Of a stretch of 64,000 nucleotides of DNA, positions 42,587 to 52,206 are shown one piece after another (position 1 is the first letter of the stretch; each line of letters opens with the position of its first letter). Under the pieces are notes generated by a model. That model did not search any database. It had not been told where the DNA came from and worked only from the letters and a program-made list of their open reading frames with translations. A program made the position numbers and the translations under genes. The DNA comes from an uncultured Flavobacterium sp. (GTDB lineage: Bacteria; Bacteroidota; Bacteroidia; Flavobacteriales; Flavobacteriaceae), in NCBI RefSeq assembly GCF_963422545.1, contig NZ_OY730248.1:1-64000 (forward strand), read 5' to 3'.

Positions 42587-43183
42587 TTAAGACTGATTTT
42601 GTTTTATATTCAAAATTTTAAGAATTTTAACAACTTCTTCTTTAGCAATTTTAAGATTACTGTTATTAATTACAAAATTGCTTAAGGAAATTCGTTTTTC
42701 ATCATTCCACTGCATTTTTATCCTGCTTAAAACTTGTTCTCGTGTGGTATTATCTCGTTTTAGGACTCTTTCGATTCTAACTTCTTCCGGGGCAGTAACT
42801 GTTACAATAACATCGCAATCTTTATAACGACCACTTTCAAATAAAATTGCGGCTTCATACACCACATATTGATATTTTTTATGTTTTGATAACCAAATTT
42901 CAAAATCTTCTTTTACGGCAGGATGTACAATTGCATTTAATTTTGCTAATTCATCTGCATTATTAAAAACGATTTCAGCCAGTACTGCTCTATTTAAAAT
43001 ATTATTTTCAAAAAGCGTTTCTCCAAAAGTTGTCTTTATTTTATTTACAATACTTTCAGATTGCATTACTTTTTTAGCTTCATCATCAGCGATATAAACA
43101 GGAACTCCCATTTCTGCAAAATAGTTTGTAATAGTTGTTTTACCACTTCCTATCCCGCCCGTTAAGCCAATAACTTTTGTCAT
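42587..43183 (-). CDS. coaE: Dephospho-CoA kinase
   Basis: CoaE adds the 3'-phosphate in the last step of coenzyme A synthesis. The 198-aa protein starts with the P-loop VIGLTGGIGSGKTTI and has PVYIADDEAKKVM and RVLKRDNTTREQVLSRI. It follows the glycosyltransferase gene with a gap of one base and precedes the histidine kinase. Confidence 0.94.
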   Translation of the reverse strand: MTKVIGLTGGIGSGKTTITNYFAEMGVPVYIADDEAKKVMQSESIVNKIKTTFGETLFENNILNRAVLAEIVFNNADELAKLNAIVHPAVKEDFEIWLSKHKKYQYVVYEAAILFESGRYKDCDVIVTVTAPEEVRIERVLKRDNTTREQVLSRIKMQWNDEKRISLSNFVINNSNLKIAKEEVVKILKILNIKQNQS

Positions 43184-43184
43184 A

Positions 43185-44183
43185 TTATAATTTAAAAAAC
43201 ATACGAGGAAAGGCTTCTTGTGGTTTCTTCTTTAAAACGATGATTTTTATGAATGATTCTAAAAATCCTGTTCCGTAACCATAAAATTGTTTCCAAACTG
43301 CAACAACAGATAAATATCCAATTTTAATACTTTTATTTTGGATACTAGCTGTAAGAAAAATTATAACGAAATATACAAAATATAATTGTAACAATATATC
43401 AATATTGAAAATTAATAGTAAAAAAGCTAATAATAACCCAAGGATAAAAAAGGTAGGAAAGAAAAAAGTTAACTTATTATGTTCTGGATACCAACTATTT
43501 AAAATAGGTCTCGCAATTCCGAACTTATGTACCTGGATTGAAAATTTTTCCCAATCAATTCTTCGTTTATGATAGACGTAAGCTTCTGAAAACAATCTGG
43601 TTTCAAAACCTAAATTCCATAAACGAATTGATAAATCCGGATCTTCTCCCGGATGAATATTTCCAAATCCTTTTGAGGCTTCAAATGCTTTTTTTGAAAT
43701 TCCCATATTGAAACTTCTTGGCTGAAACTTATTAATTTTTTCAGAACCACCACGAATCCCTCCTGTTGTCAAAAAGGAAGTCATTGCAAAATTAATTGCT
43801 TTCTGAATATTCGAGAAACTGTCTAATGCTTTATCCGGACCTCCAAAACAATCAACATATTCCTGATTTAAGGCTTTTCGAACTTCAGTTAAATAGTTAG
43901 GCGGAATAATACAATCTGAATCAAAAATGATAAAATAATCTCCTCTCGCCTTCTGCATTCCAAAGTTTCTTGAATCTCCGGGTCCTGAATTTTCTTTAAA
44001 ATAATATGAAATATTCAATTTTCCCTGATATGTCATTACCACGTCTTTACATGGAACTGATGATCCATCTTCGACAAGAACAATTTCAAAAGCTTCATTA
44101 TAATCAGATTTTGAGAGACTTTCTAAAAGTTCATCAACTTCATCTGGACGATTATACACGGGTATAATTAAAGAAAAAATCAT
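43185..44183 (-). CDS. Family 2 glycosyltransferase
   Basis: The 332-aa GT-A protein has IPVYNRPDEVDELLESL, EIVLVEDGSSVPC, GPGDSRNFGMQKA, DSDCIIPP (metal-binding DxD) and GEDPDLSIRLWNLGFETR, followed by two C-terminal membrane helices (FFLPTFFILGLL-like and FVYFVIIFLTA). It acts at the cytoplasmic face of the membrane on an unknown glycan. TATCTTTG on the minus strand at 44234-44241 is a likely -7 box. Confidence 0.9.
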   Translation of the reverse strand: MIFSLIIPVYNRPDEVDELLESLSKSDYNEAFEIVLVEDGSSVPCKDVVMTYQGKLNISYYFKENSGPGDSRNFGMQKARGDYFIIFDSDCIIPPNYLTEVRKALNQEYVDCFGGPDKALDSFSNIQKAINFAMTSFLTTGGIRGGSEKINKFQPRSFNMGISKKAFEASKGFGNIHPGEDPDLSIRLWNLGFETRLFSEAYVYHKRRIDWEKFSIQVHKFGIARPILNSWYPEHNKLTFFFPTFFILGLLLAFLLLIFNIDILLQLYFVYFVIIFLTASIQNKSIKIGYLSVVAVWKQFYGYGTGFLESFIKIIVLKKKPQEAFPRMFFKL

Positions 44184-44255
44184 AATGGGATGTGCGTATT
44201 AAAGTGGGAATATTTTAAATTTAAAAATTTTAACAAAGATATGGTATATTCATAA

Positions 44256-44284
44256 AAAAACCATTCGCTGTGACGAATGGTTTT
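44256..44284. terminator. Terminator after fabV
   Basis: aaaaaccattcg pairs with cgaatggtttt (to 44284), 25 nt past the fabV stop. Confidence 0.75.
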
Positions 44285-44309
44285 CATTTATAGTAGTATT
44301 TTTTCCTTT

Positions 44310-45500
44310 TTACTTGATACTTTCGATATTTACAACTTCATTTGCTTCAGCTGCATAATCAACTCCAGCAAATTCAAATCCGAAAAGGTTAAGGAAATCA
44401 TTTCTGTATCCTGCTAAATCTCCAATAGTCGGCAATGTTTCAGTTGTAGCTTCTAACCAAAGTTTAGCAACTTTTTCCTGAACATCGTTACGCATTTCCC
44501 AGTCGTCGATTCTGATTCTTCCTTTTTCATCAACAGGAACTTCAGAACCATTGTATAATCTATCTTTAAATAAACGCTGAATTTGCTCAATACATCCTTC
44601 GTGAATTCCTTCTTCTTTCATGGTTTTATATAAAAGAGAAATATATAATGGAATAACCGGAATTGCTGAACTTGCTTGTGTAACTAATGCTTTATTTACA
44701 GAAACATAAGCTTTTCCACCAATAGATTTTAAGTTATCTGTTATAGTAAATGCAGTAGCTTCTAAATGATCTTTTGCACGACCAATTGTTCCTTTACGAT
44801 AAACAGCTTCTGTTAATGCTGGCCCAATATAAGAATAAGCAACTGTTGTAGCACCTTCTGCCAATAAATTTTCATTTTTTAAAGCATCGATCCACACTGC
44901 CCAGTCTTCACCTCCCATTACTGCAACTGTGTTCTCAATATCTTCCTCATTTGCAGGAGCGATTGAAACCTCAGTTACATTTCCTGTATGAAAATCAACT
45001 GTTTTATTTGTAAATGTTTGCCCAATTGGTTTTAAAACCGAACGGTGCAAAACTCCTGTATTAGGGTTTGTACGCACTGGAGAAGCTAAACTATAAATTA
45101 CAAGATCAACTTGTCCTAAGTCCGCTTTTATTAAATCTAATGTTTCTCTTTTTATTTCATTTGAAAAAGCATCTCCGTTGATACTTTTTGCATATAGACC
45201 TGCTTTATGAGCTTCAGTTTCAAAAGCTGCAGAATTATACCATCCTGGTGAAGCTGTTTTTCCTTCAACTGGTGGTTTTTCAAAGAATACTCCAATAGTT
45301 GCAGCATCAGATCCAAAAGCACTTGTAATTCTTGAAGCTAAACCAAATCCTGTAGAAGCTCCGATAACTAATACTTTCTTTGCTCCGGCAATTGGCCCTT
45401 TTGATTTTATATATTCTATTTGATTTTTAACATTTTGCTCGGCTCCTTTTGGGTGAGCTGTCAAGCAAATAAATCCTCTCATTCTAGGTTCTATAATCAT
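44310..45500 (-). CDS. fabV: Enoyl-ACP reductase FabV
   Basis: FabV reduces the enoyl-ACP (or trans-2-enoyl-CoA) double bond with NADH in fatty acid synthesis. The 396-aa protein begins IIEPRMRGFICLTAHPKG and has VLVIGASTGFGLASRI, GFFEKP-like GVFFEKPPVEGK and the FabV active pair Tyr-x8-Lys in VYRKGTIGRAKDHLE. A likely -7 box TATATTTG lies at 45593-45600 on the minus strand. FabV forms are often triclosan-tolerant (family knowledge). Confidence 0.95.
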   Translation of the reverse strand: MIIEPRMRGFICLTAHPKGAEQNVKNQIEYIKSKGPIAGAKKVLVIGASTGFGLASRITSAFGSDAATIGVFFEKPPVEGKTASPGWYNSAAFETEAHKAGLYAKSINGDAFSNEIKRETLDLIKADLGQVDLVIYSLASPVRTNPNTGVLHRSVLKPIGQTFTNKTVDFHTGNVTEVSIAPANEEDIENTVAVMGGEDWAVWIDALKNENLLAEGATTVAYSYIGPALTEAVYRKGTIGRAKDHLEATAFTITDNLKSIGGKAYVSVNKALVTQASSAIPVIPLYISLLYKTMKEEGIHEGCIEQIQRLFKDRLYNGSEVPVDEKGRIRIDDWEMRNDVQEKVAKLWLEATTETLPTIGDLAGYRNDFLNLFGFEFAGVDYAAEANEVVNIESIK

Positions 45501-45610
45501 GTTTTTCCTTTTTATTCGTAATTTGGGTATTGTCTTTTTTTATTAAAAAAAGGGTTAACTTTTTTACGTTTGTTTAATTAGCTTTAAGATGACAAATATA
45601 AATTATTTCT

Positions 45611-47263
45611 TTAGTTCAACAAGGCTTTAGCATGATTTAAAGCCGAATCTGAAACGACTGCTCCGGATAACATTTGGGCAATTTCGATAACTCTTTCTTC
45701 CTGAGACAAAAGTTTCAACTCTGATTGTGTATCTTCATCAACAGTAGATTTCGAAACTTTAAAATGTGACTCTCCTTTTGCTGCTATTTGTGGTAAATGG
45801 GTAATTGCAAATATTTGCATTTTTGAACTCATTTCTTTCATTATTTCTCCCATTCTAATCGCTATTTCTCCTGAAACTCCTGTATCAATTTCATCAAAAA
45901 TCAAGGTTGGAAGTTTTGAGTATTGTGCCAAAATTGCTTTGACAGCCAACATAATACGAGACATTTCTCCTCCTGAAGCTACTTTTTTCAATAAACCAAA
46001 ATCAGTTCCTTTATTAGCGGAGAATAAAAATTGCAACTCATCTTTTCCATTACTGAAATAGGTTTCTGAAGGCAGCAATTCCATATTAAAACGAACATTT
46101 GGCATTCCTAAAGTTTCTAATATTGAGACTAATTGATTGGATAAAACCGGAATCGCATTTAATCTGTTTTGATGAATTGTTACTGAAAAAGCATCTAATT
46201 CTAAGGTTTTTTGGTCTATTGATTTTGATAAAACTGCGATTTCTTCTTCGATATTATCTAATTCAAGAACCTTATTTTCAAGGTCAGCCTGAATTTTTAA
46301 TAATTCATCTACAGTATTAACCTGATGTTTTTTCTGCAAATTATAAATTAATTGCAGTTTTTGACTTACCAATTCAAGTTGTGCCGGATCATTCAATAAT
46401 TTTTCAGAAGCATTTTGCAATTCTCTCGAAACATCATCAAATTCAATTACAACGCTTGTTATTCTTTCAAATAGGTTTTGATATTCTATAGAAAATGGCG
46501 CTATTTTTTGCAAAGCCGCTTTAATTTCATTCAGATTATGAAAAACACCAAATTGCTCTTCATTAGCAATTACGAGAGATTTATCAATTGATTCTTTGAT
46601 AATCTCAACATTATTCAACTTCTCATAATCGGCTTCTAATTCTTGCTGTTCTCCAGATTTTAGTTTGGCAGCGACCAATTCGTTCAATAAAAAAGTATTG
46701 TATTCCTGCTCTTTTCCTGAATCGCTTTGTTTTTTCAATAAAGCATTCAGTTTCGTTTTATCAGTTTTATACTCTTTTAATAATTTTTGGTACAATAAAA
46801 TCGTTTCTGAATTATTTGCAATTGCGTCAATAATTTTAAACTGAACACCTTCATCTGATAGTTCTTGCGTTTGTTGCTGCGAATGTATATCAATCAAAAA
46901 CAAGCTTAAATCTTGCAATTCCTGAAGGTTTACGGGACTGTCATTTATAAAAGCTCGAGATTTTCCTGAAGGTAAGATTTCGCGTCTAATAATAGTTTCA
47001 TCTTCGTAATCAAGGTCGTTACTTTCGAAAAAATCTTTCAAATTGTATTTAGAGATTTCAAAATGAGCTTCGATCACGCATTTTTCTTCTTTATTTTTTA
47101 AGGAAGTAAGATCGGCTCTTTTTCCTAAAACGAGTCCAATTGCACCTAATATAATTGATTTACCTGCACCTGTTTCACCTGTAATTATAGAAAAACCTTT
47201 TGAAAAGTCAATTGCAAGTTTTTCAATTAGAGCATAATTTTTAATTGACAGCGAAGTAATCAT
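45611..47263 (-). CDS. recN: DNA repair protein RecN
   Basis: RecN is an SMC-like ATPase of double-strand break repair. The 550-aa protein has Walker A GFSIITGETGAGKSIIL at the N-terminus, two coiled-coil arms (about 150-370), the signature ASGGEMSRIMLAVKAIL and Walker B PTLIFDEIDTGVSGEIA. It heads or joins the recN-DUF4835-coaBC-rpoZ-bamD-dapA neighbourhood. No LexA-box-like motif was noted upstream. Confidence 0.95.
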   Translation of the reverse strand: MITSLSIKNYALIEKLAIDFSKGFSIITGETGAGKSIILGAIGLVLGKRADLTSLKNKEEKCVIEAHFEISKYNLKDFFESNDLDYEDETIIRREILPSGKSRAFINDSPVNLQELQDLSLFLIDIHSQQQTQELSDEGVQFKIIDAIANNSETILLYQKLLKEYKTDKTKLNALLKKQSDSGKEQEYNTFLLNELVAAKLKSGEQQELEADYEKLNNVEIIKESIDKSLVIANEEQFGVFHNLNEIKAALQKIAPFSIEYQNLFERITSVVIEFDDVSRELQNASEKLLNDPAQLELVSQKLQLIYNLQKKHQVNTVDELLKIQADLENKVLELDNIEEEIAVLSKSIDQKTLELDAFSVTIHQNRLNAIPVLSNQLVSILETLGMPNVRFNMELLPSETYFSNGKDELQFLFSANKGTDFGLLKKVASGGEMSRIMLAVKAILAQYSKLPTLIFDEIDTGVSGEIAIRMGEIMKEMSSKMQIFAITHLPQIAAKGESHFKVSKSTVDEDTQSELKLLSQEERVIEIAQMLSGAVVSDSALNHAKALLN

Positions 47264-47311
47264 AGAGAAATTTGTAAATATAAAAGTTAATGAAGCGGCG
47301 AAATTAAATAA

Positions 47312-48196
47312 TTAAAATTTGATTTGCGACCACTTGTTAGAATTCAATGGTGAGACTTTATTCAGAACATCTGTTAAATCTGTAATAGGAATACTTGGAC
47401 CTCCTGAAAATATGGAAACTATTTCATCTGATTTTGCATCAAAAAATACTCTTGTCAAAAAAGCATTCGGTTTAACCGAATTCAATTTTCCAATAATCAT
47501 AAGAGCTGATTTTATTTTTTCTTTTGAAGTTTTCAAATCCTGACTCATTCCATCTAAACCAGTATGATATGCAAACATTACCTGACGCAAATCACTGTAC
47601 ATAGGCGAAACCATGTCATTTATTAAATAATAGCGATTCTGAATTCCATCAGACTGGCTCCAACCTTTAAAACCACCTTGTTGCGCCACATTTGCAATAT
47701 TCTGAGCTGTTTCAAGATATTGATTTCCGGCACCCATTTGAAAAGTATCGGCATCCATTCCTAAAATTAAATAACTATAAAAAGAAATTACGGAAACTAA
47801 ATTTGAATCAAATGTTGTAGGATTAAACAACAATGGCTCGTACTCTGTATATCTGAAATTAAAATCTTTATCATTATAATTAAAAACAGGAGACGAATAT
47901 GTTGAATTAAAAATCAAACGAGATGATTGTACCTGAATAGTTCCTGTGAACTGATCTGAACTGTTAGAAGAAAGCGTAATGTACATCGAACAATTGATAC
48001 GCTCGTTTTGTTTTAAAACTGATCCTGTCCAATCTGTTTTATTGACAAATTCAGCTAAAGAAGTCTGAAGTGTTTTAAAAACTTGCTGATTAGGATTTGG
48101 AAGTCTCTCAGTATTTATAGTTACGGTACAATTTAGCTGTTGTGCCTGTGTAAAGCCAAAAATAAAAAAAAACAAAAGTGCAACTATTTTATTCAT
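47312..48196 (-). CDS. DUF4835 family periplasmic protein
   Basis: The 294-aa protein has a signal peptide (MNKIVALLFFFIFGFTQAQQ) and then the DUF4835 pattern LNCTVTINTERLPNPNQQVF and NRYYLINDMVSPMYSDLRQV. The family is confined to Bacteroidota and nearly always sits between recN and coaBC, as here. Its function is unknown; the conserved linkage with envelope and housekeeping genes suggests an envelope role. Confidence 0.85.
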   Translation of the reverse strand: MNKIVALLFFFIFGFTQAQQLNCTVTINTERLPNPNQQVFKTLQTSLAEFVNKTDWTGSVLKQNERINCSMYITLSSNSSDQFTGTIQVQSSRLIFNSTYSSPVFNYNDKDFNFRYTEYEPLLFNPTTFDSNLVSVISFYSYLILGMDADTFQMGAGNQYLETAQNIANVAQQGGFKGWSQSDGIQNRYYLINDMVSPMYSDLRQVMFAYHTGLDGMSQDLKTSKEKIKSALMIIGKLNSVKPNAFLTRVFFDAKSDEIVSIFSGGPSIPITDLTDVLNKVSPLNSNKWSQIKF

Positions 48197-48265
48197 AAGA
48201 AAGGTAATTTGGATTTTACTGTAAAAGTAATACTATTCTTGCTTTTAGTCTGTATTTTTAACTCT

Positions 48266-49480
48266 TTATGATTTCACAAAATGCGAAATCACTTTGTTTA
48301 AAATATCAACAGCCACAAATTCTTTTGATTTTAATTCCATTGGCTCAATTTTAAAATTTTTATCAATAAAAGTAACTTTATTGGTTTCTTTTTTAAAACC
48401 GGCTCCTTCATCTTGCAAGGAATTTAAAACAATCAAATCTAAGTTTTTTTTCTGAATTTTCAACTTAGCATTCTCAATTTCATTTTCAGTTTCTAAAGCA
48501 AACCCAATTAAAAATTGATTTTTTTTGATTGCACCCAATGATGCTAAAATATCTTTTGTCTTTTCTAACTCAATTGTAAAATCATCTGCAGCTTTTTTTA
48601 TCTTTTGCAAAGCCACTGCTTTAGGCCTGTAATCTGCAACGGCTGCGGCTGCAATAGCCACATCAACATCATTATAATGTAAATGACAGGCATCATACAT
48701 TTCCTGTGCCGAAACTACATTGATAACTTCAACTAAACTATTTTTAGCTTTAAAATGTGTTGGTCCTGCAATTAAAATTACCTGAGCTCCTAAATTAGCT
48801 GCTTCATTTGCAATATCAAACCCCATTTTTCCTGAAGAATGATTTCCTATAAAACGTACAGGATCTATTGCTTCGTATGTTGGTCCGGCAGTAATTAGTA
48901 TTTTTTTTCCTTTAAGAGGTAATTTGCTTTCTAAATCGGCTTCCAGAAAAGCAATAATGTTTTCAGGTTCTGCCATTCTGCCTTCTCCTGATAAACCACT
49001 TGCTAGTTCTCCATTTTCAGCAGGGATCATTATATTTCCAAATTGCTTTAGAGCTGCGAAACTGGATAAAGTCGAAGGGTGTTTATACATATCCAGATCC
49101 ATCGCCGGAGCGAAATAAACAGGACATTTTGCCGATAAATAGGTTGCAATTAAAAGATTATCACAATTTCCGGTTGTCATTTTCGACAATGTATTAGCTG
49201 TTGCCGGAGCAATTAACATTAAATCTGCCCAAAGTGCCAATTCAACATGATTGTTCCAAACAGCGTCTTCATCATCCTGATTAAAGAAACTGGAATGTAC
49301 AGGATTTTTTGATAACGTAGATAACGTAAGTGGGGTTACAAAATCCTTAGAAGCAGGTGTCATTATCACTTGGACATGTGCACCTGCTTTTATAAAAAGT
49401 CGTACTAATGAAGCTGTTTTATAGGCTGCAATTCCACCAGAAACTCCCAGTAAAATCTTTTTCCCTTTTAAAACTGACAT
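48266..49480 (-). CDS. coaBC: Bifunctional phosphopantothenoylcysteine decarboxylase/synthase
   Basis: CoaBC makes 4'-phosphopantetheine from phosphopantothenate, cysteine and CTP. The 404-aa protein has an FMN-binding CoaC half (LLGVSGGIAAYKTASL, MLIAPATANTLSKM, catalytic Cys in GNCDNLL) and a CoaB half from about residue 190 (ILITAGPTYEAIDPVRFIGN, SSGKMG, AAVADYRP, KTKDIL). It is 10 bp downstream of rpoZ. Confidence 0.94.
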   Translation of the reverse strand: MSVLKGKKILLGVSGGIAAYKTASLVRLFIKAGAHVQVIMTPASKDFVTPLTLSTLSKNPVHSSFFNQDDEDAVWNNHVELALWADLMLIAPATANTLSKMTTGNCDNLLIATYLSAKCPVYFAPAMDLDMYKHPSTLSSFAALKQFGNIMIPAENGELASGLSGEGRMAEPENIIAFLEADLESKLPLKGKKILITAGPTYEAIDPVRFIGNHSSGKMGFDIANEAANLGAQVILIAGPTHFKAKNSLVEVINVVSAQEMYDACHLHYNDVDVAIAAAAVADYRPKAVALQKIKKAADDFTIELEKTKDILASLGAIKKNQFLIGFALETENEIENAKLKIQKKNLDLIVLNSLQDEGAGFKKETNKVTFIDKNFKIEPMELKSKEFVAVDILNKVISHFVKS

Positions 49481-49490
49481 TTATACTATA

Positions 49491-49808
49491 TTATTTGTTT
49501 GAACTTCTGTGGTAAGTTTTACCATCTAACCATTCCTGTACAGCTAATGCGTGTGGTTTAGGTAATTTTTCGTAAAATTTAGAAACTTCAATTTGCTCTT
49601 TATTTTCAAAAACTTCTTCAAGACTGTCATTGTAAGTAGCAAACTCTTCTAATTTTTCAGTTAATTCTTTTTTAATTTCAGAATTAATTTGATTTGCTCT
49701 TTTAGCCATAATGGTAATTGCTTCATACACATTTCCTGTTGGCTCTTCAATAACTGTTTTATTGTAAGTTATTGTATTTACAGGAGCATTCGTCTTTTTT
49801 AAATCCAT
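49491..49808 (-). CDS. rpoZ: RNA polymerase omega subunit (Bacteroidota type)
   Basis: This 105-aa protein corresponds to the divergent omega/Rpb6-like subunit of Bacteroidota: NVYEAITIMAKRANQINSEI holds the ITIMAKRANQI block typical of omega (cf. AxxRAxQL). It is followed by an acidic helix and VQEWLDGKTYHR. The place between bamD and coaBC is conserved. It stabilises beta-prime and in other bacteria binds ppGpp. Confidence 0.85.
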   Translation of the reverse strand: MDLKKTNAPVNTITYNKTVIEEPTGNVYEAITIMAKRANQINSEIKKELTEKLEEFATYNDSLEEVFENKEQIEVSKFYEKLPKPHALAVQEWLDGKTYHRSSNK

Positions 49809-49812
49809 GACT

Positions 49813-50613
49813 TTATTTTATTTTAGTAAATTTTTGTAAATCAGTTTCAACTGTAGCATTCATTTCGTCTGCTTTCTCTTTGTATTTTGTAGCGCTGTTA
49901 AACTTAATTAAGTTATTATAAGCTGCTTTGGCAACATTTAAACGTTCTTCCATTTTTGAAGGAATACTGTTTATTGCCAATTTGTATGCCGAATCATACT
50001 TGTAGAACAACGCATCTTCTTTGAATGGTGTTCCCGGAAAATCAGCGATAAAATTATCAAAAGCAATTAATGCTGATTTGTAATCTGAAATTGTATTGTA
50101 TCCTTTAGCATTTTCGTATGCTTTTTTCTCTAGTTTACCGTTCAATTTTTTTACGACTTCATTTGCCTGAGCAATGTATTCAGAGTTTGGATAGTTGTCA
50201 ATAAATGCTTGCAATTTCTCTAACGCTTTTACTGTATCAGTTTGATCTAAACTGTAAACAGGTGCTAATTTTGAATAACTAAAAGCTCCAAGAAAAGCTG
50301 CTTCCTGAACTTTCTCACTACGAGGATATCCTGAAACAAAACTTTCGAACTGATAACCAGCTAAATAATACTGTTTTGTCTTGTAATAAGACTGAGAAAA
50401 CATATAAAATAATTTCTCTGCCTGAGGCTTACCTCTATATGTAGGTGCTAATTGCTCAAAAAGACGAATTGCTTTTGAATATTTTCCTGCATCATACATC
50501 TTTGTTGCTATGTCAAACTTTGCCGCAACATCTTCATTTTTCAATGCTTTTTGGTAATCACTACAAGAACAAAAAAGGACAACAACAATTAATAGAGATA
50601 CTATTTTTTTCAT
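49813..50613 (-). CDS. bamD: Outer membrane assembly lipoprotein BamD
   Basis: The 266-aa protein begins at ATG 50613 with lipoprotein signal VVVLFCSCSDYQK, followed by TPR repeats (YDAGKYSKAIRLFEQLAPTY, QYYLAGYQFESFVSGYP, NEYIAQ-like SEYIAQANEVV). It is the essential Bam-complex lipoprotein that helps insert outer membrane barrels. An in-frame upstream start at 50664 would bury the signal peptide and is rejected. Confidence 0.92.
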   Translation of the reverse strand: MKKIVSLLIVVVLFCSCSDYQKALKNEDVAAKFDIATKMYDAGKYSKAIRLFEQLAPTYRGKPQAEKLFYMFSQSYYKTKQYYLAGYQFESFVSGYPRSEKVQEAAFLGAFSYSKLAPVYSLDQTDTVKALEKLQAFIDNYPNSEYIAQANEVVKKLNGKLEKKAYENAKGYNTISDYKSALIAFDNFIADFPGTPFKEDALFYKYDSAYKLAINSIPSKMEERLNVAKAAYNNLIKFNSATKYKEKADEMNATVETDLQKFTKIK

Positions 50614-50743
50614 TTTCTTACTTTTATTATGATTTCTTAGACAATTATGCCAAAGCAAAATCACACCGAAGTTCCGGTGGCAAATTTAGTTATTAATTTA
50701 GCTACTACAAAATATTTTTTGGTATATTAAAATACCGGTAATC

Positions 50744-51631
50744 TTACTGTTCTTTAATGCTGTTTTTTACAAATTCATTCAATCTGTTTGCCAGAGAATC
50801 ATCAACAGTTACCAAAGGCAAACGCACAACATTCTCAGCAATACCAAGGGCTTGAAAGACTTGTTTGATTCCGGCAGGATTTCCTTGCTCAAAAATCATA
50901 TCAATACAATCTGATAAAAAGTATTGTGTTTTAAACGCCTCATTTACTTTTTTGTTCAGTCCTAAACGGATCATTTCTGAAAATTCTTTCGGAAAACCTT
51001 GTCCAATTACAGAAATTACTCCCGCTCCGCCGGCTAAAATAATTGGTAATGCAATCATATCATCTCCTGAAATTACAAGAAAATCTTTTGGTGCATTTTT
51101 AATCAATTGCATCGCTTGCACTACATCTCCTGCAGCTTCTTTTATTGCTACAATATTACTAAAATCATTTGCCAAACGAACAACCGTTGCTGGCAACATA
51201 TTACTTGATGTTCTTCCCGGAACATTATATAAAATCACCGGAATTGGCGATGCTTCTGCAATTGCTTTAAAATGCTGATAAATTCCTTCTTGTGTTGGCT
51301 TATTATAATAAGGAGAAACCGAAAGAATCGCTTCAAAAGCTGAAAAATCTCTTGTTTTTAATTCCTCTACAATTTGCATTGTATTATTTCCTCCAACTCC
51401 AAGAACTAAAGGCAATCTTCCTTTATTAACATCGATTACTGTTTTAATAACCAATTCTTTTTCGGATTGTGTTAAGGTAGCATTTTCCGCCGTTGTTCCC
51501 ATAACTACAAGATATTCAACTCCTCCGTCAATCGAAAAATTAACAATGCGCTGTAAAGCTTCGATATCTACTGAAAAATCTTTTTTAAATGGAGTCACAA
51601 GCGCAACACCAGTTCCTATTAATGATTGCAT
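50744..51631 (-). CDS. dapA: 4-hydroxy-tetrahydrodipicolinate synthase
   Basis: DapA condenses pyruvate and aspartate semialdehyde on the lysine/diaminopimelate route. The 295-aa TIM barrel has GTGVALVTPFKKDFSVD, VMGTTAENATLTQSE, the Tyr of ILYNVPGRTSSNM and the Schiff-base Lys in IVAIKEAAGD. It is followed by bamD with a 130-bp gap. Confidence 0.95.
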   Translation of the reverse strand: MQSLIGTGVALVTPFKKDFSVDIEALQRIVNFSIDGGVEYLVVMGTTAENATLTQSEKELVIKTVIDVNKGRLPLVLGVGGNNTMQIVEELKTRDFSAFEAILSVSPYYNKPTQEGIYQHFKAIAEASPIPVILYNVPGRTSSNMLPATVVRLANDFSNIVAIKEAAGDVVQAMQLIKNAPKDFLVISGDDMIALPIILAGGAGVISVIGQGFPKEFSEMIRLGLNKKVNEAFKTQYFLSDCIDMIFEQGNPAGIKQVFQALGIAENVVRLPLVTVDDSLANRLNEFVKNSIKEQ

Positions 51632-51646
51632 ATTTTAATTTATGTT

Positions 51647-52159
51647 TTATTTTATACTCTTTAAATACTTAAACAATTCTGTAGCGAAAAGTTTATAATC
51701 CTCTATAGTGGTATTCATCATCCAGCGGTTTAAGCTTTTATCAATTGACGAAAATCCTACTTTAAATTTAGCTTTTGATTTACTGGTTATCATCATCAAA
51801 ATACTTTTTTCGATATCATAATAACTAATCAAAAGATCAAATTCTGTTTCTATAAATTCATTCAGAAAATCTTCTGTAATCTCTGCCTTCCAATTGATGC
51901 TTTTTTTACCAAAAGTAGGTATCGAATACGTTTCTTTCTGCTTAAATTTATCTCTATACGCAACAACTTTTATGCCTTCAGGCGTTATTCCCTGTAGAGT
52001 TAATTCTTTTATTAACTCTTTTGAATAATGAAATTCACTCTCATCTATCAATAAACCAATTGTTTGTATATTGCTTGTAAAGACTTCGTTTTTGGCAATA
52101 TGCAGGCTATTTTTTAATGATTTTTTTACAAAAAATTCCTTTATATAATTTAAAAACAT
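51647..52159 (-). CDS. Hypothetical protein (DUF6913-like)
   Basis: The 170-aa soluble protein starts FLNYIKEFFVKKSLKNSL and has FTSNIQTIGLLIDESEFHYS and DLLISYYDIEKSILMMITSK, a repeated alpha/beta make-up. It lies 15 bp before dapA, so the two are cotranscribed. It matches my memory of a Flavobacteriia protein of unknown function; nothing catalytic can be seen. Confidence 0.65.
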   Translation of the reverse strand: MFLNYIKEFFVKKSLKNSLHIAKNEVFTSNIQTIGLLIDESEFHYSKELIKELTLQGITPEGIKVVAYRDKFKQKETYSIPTFGKKSINWKAEITEDFLNEFIETEFDLLISYYDIEKSILMMITSKSKAKFKVGFSSIDKSLNRWMMNTTIEDYKLFATELFKYLKSIK

Positions 52160-52206
52160 AGTACTTTTACCAGATTACAAAATTAATTATTTAAGTCGCA
52201 TTTAAG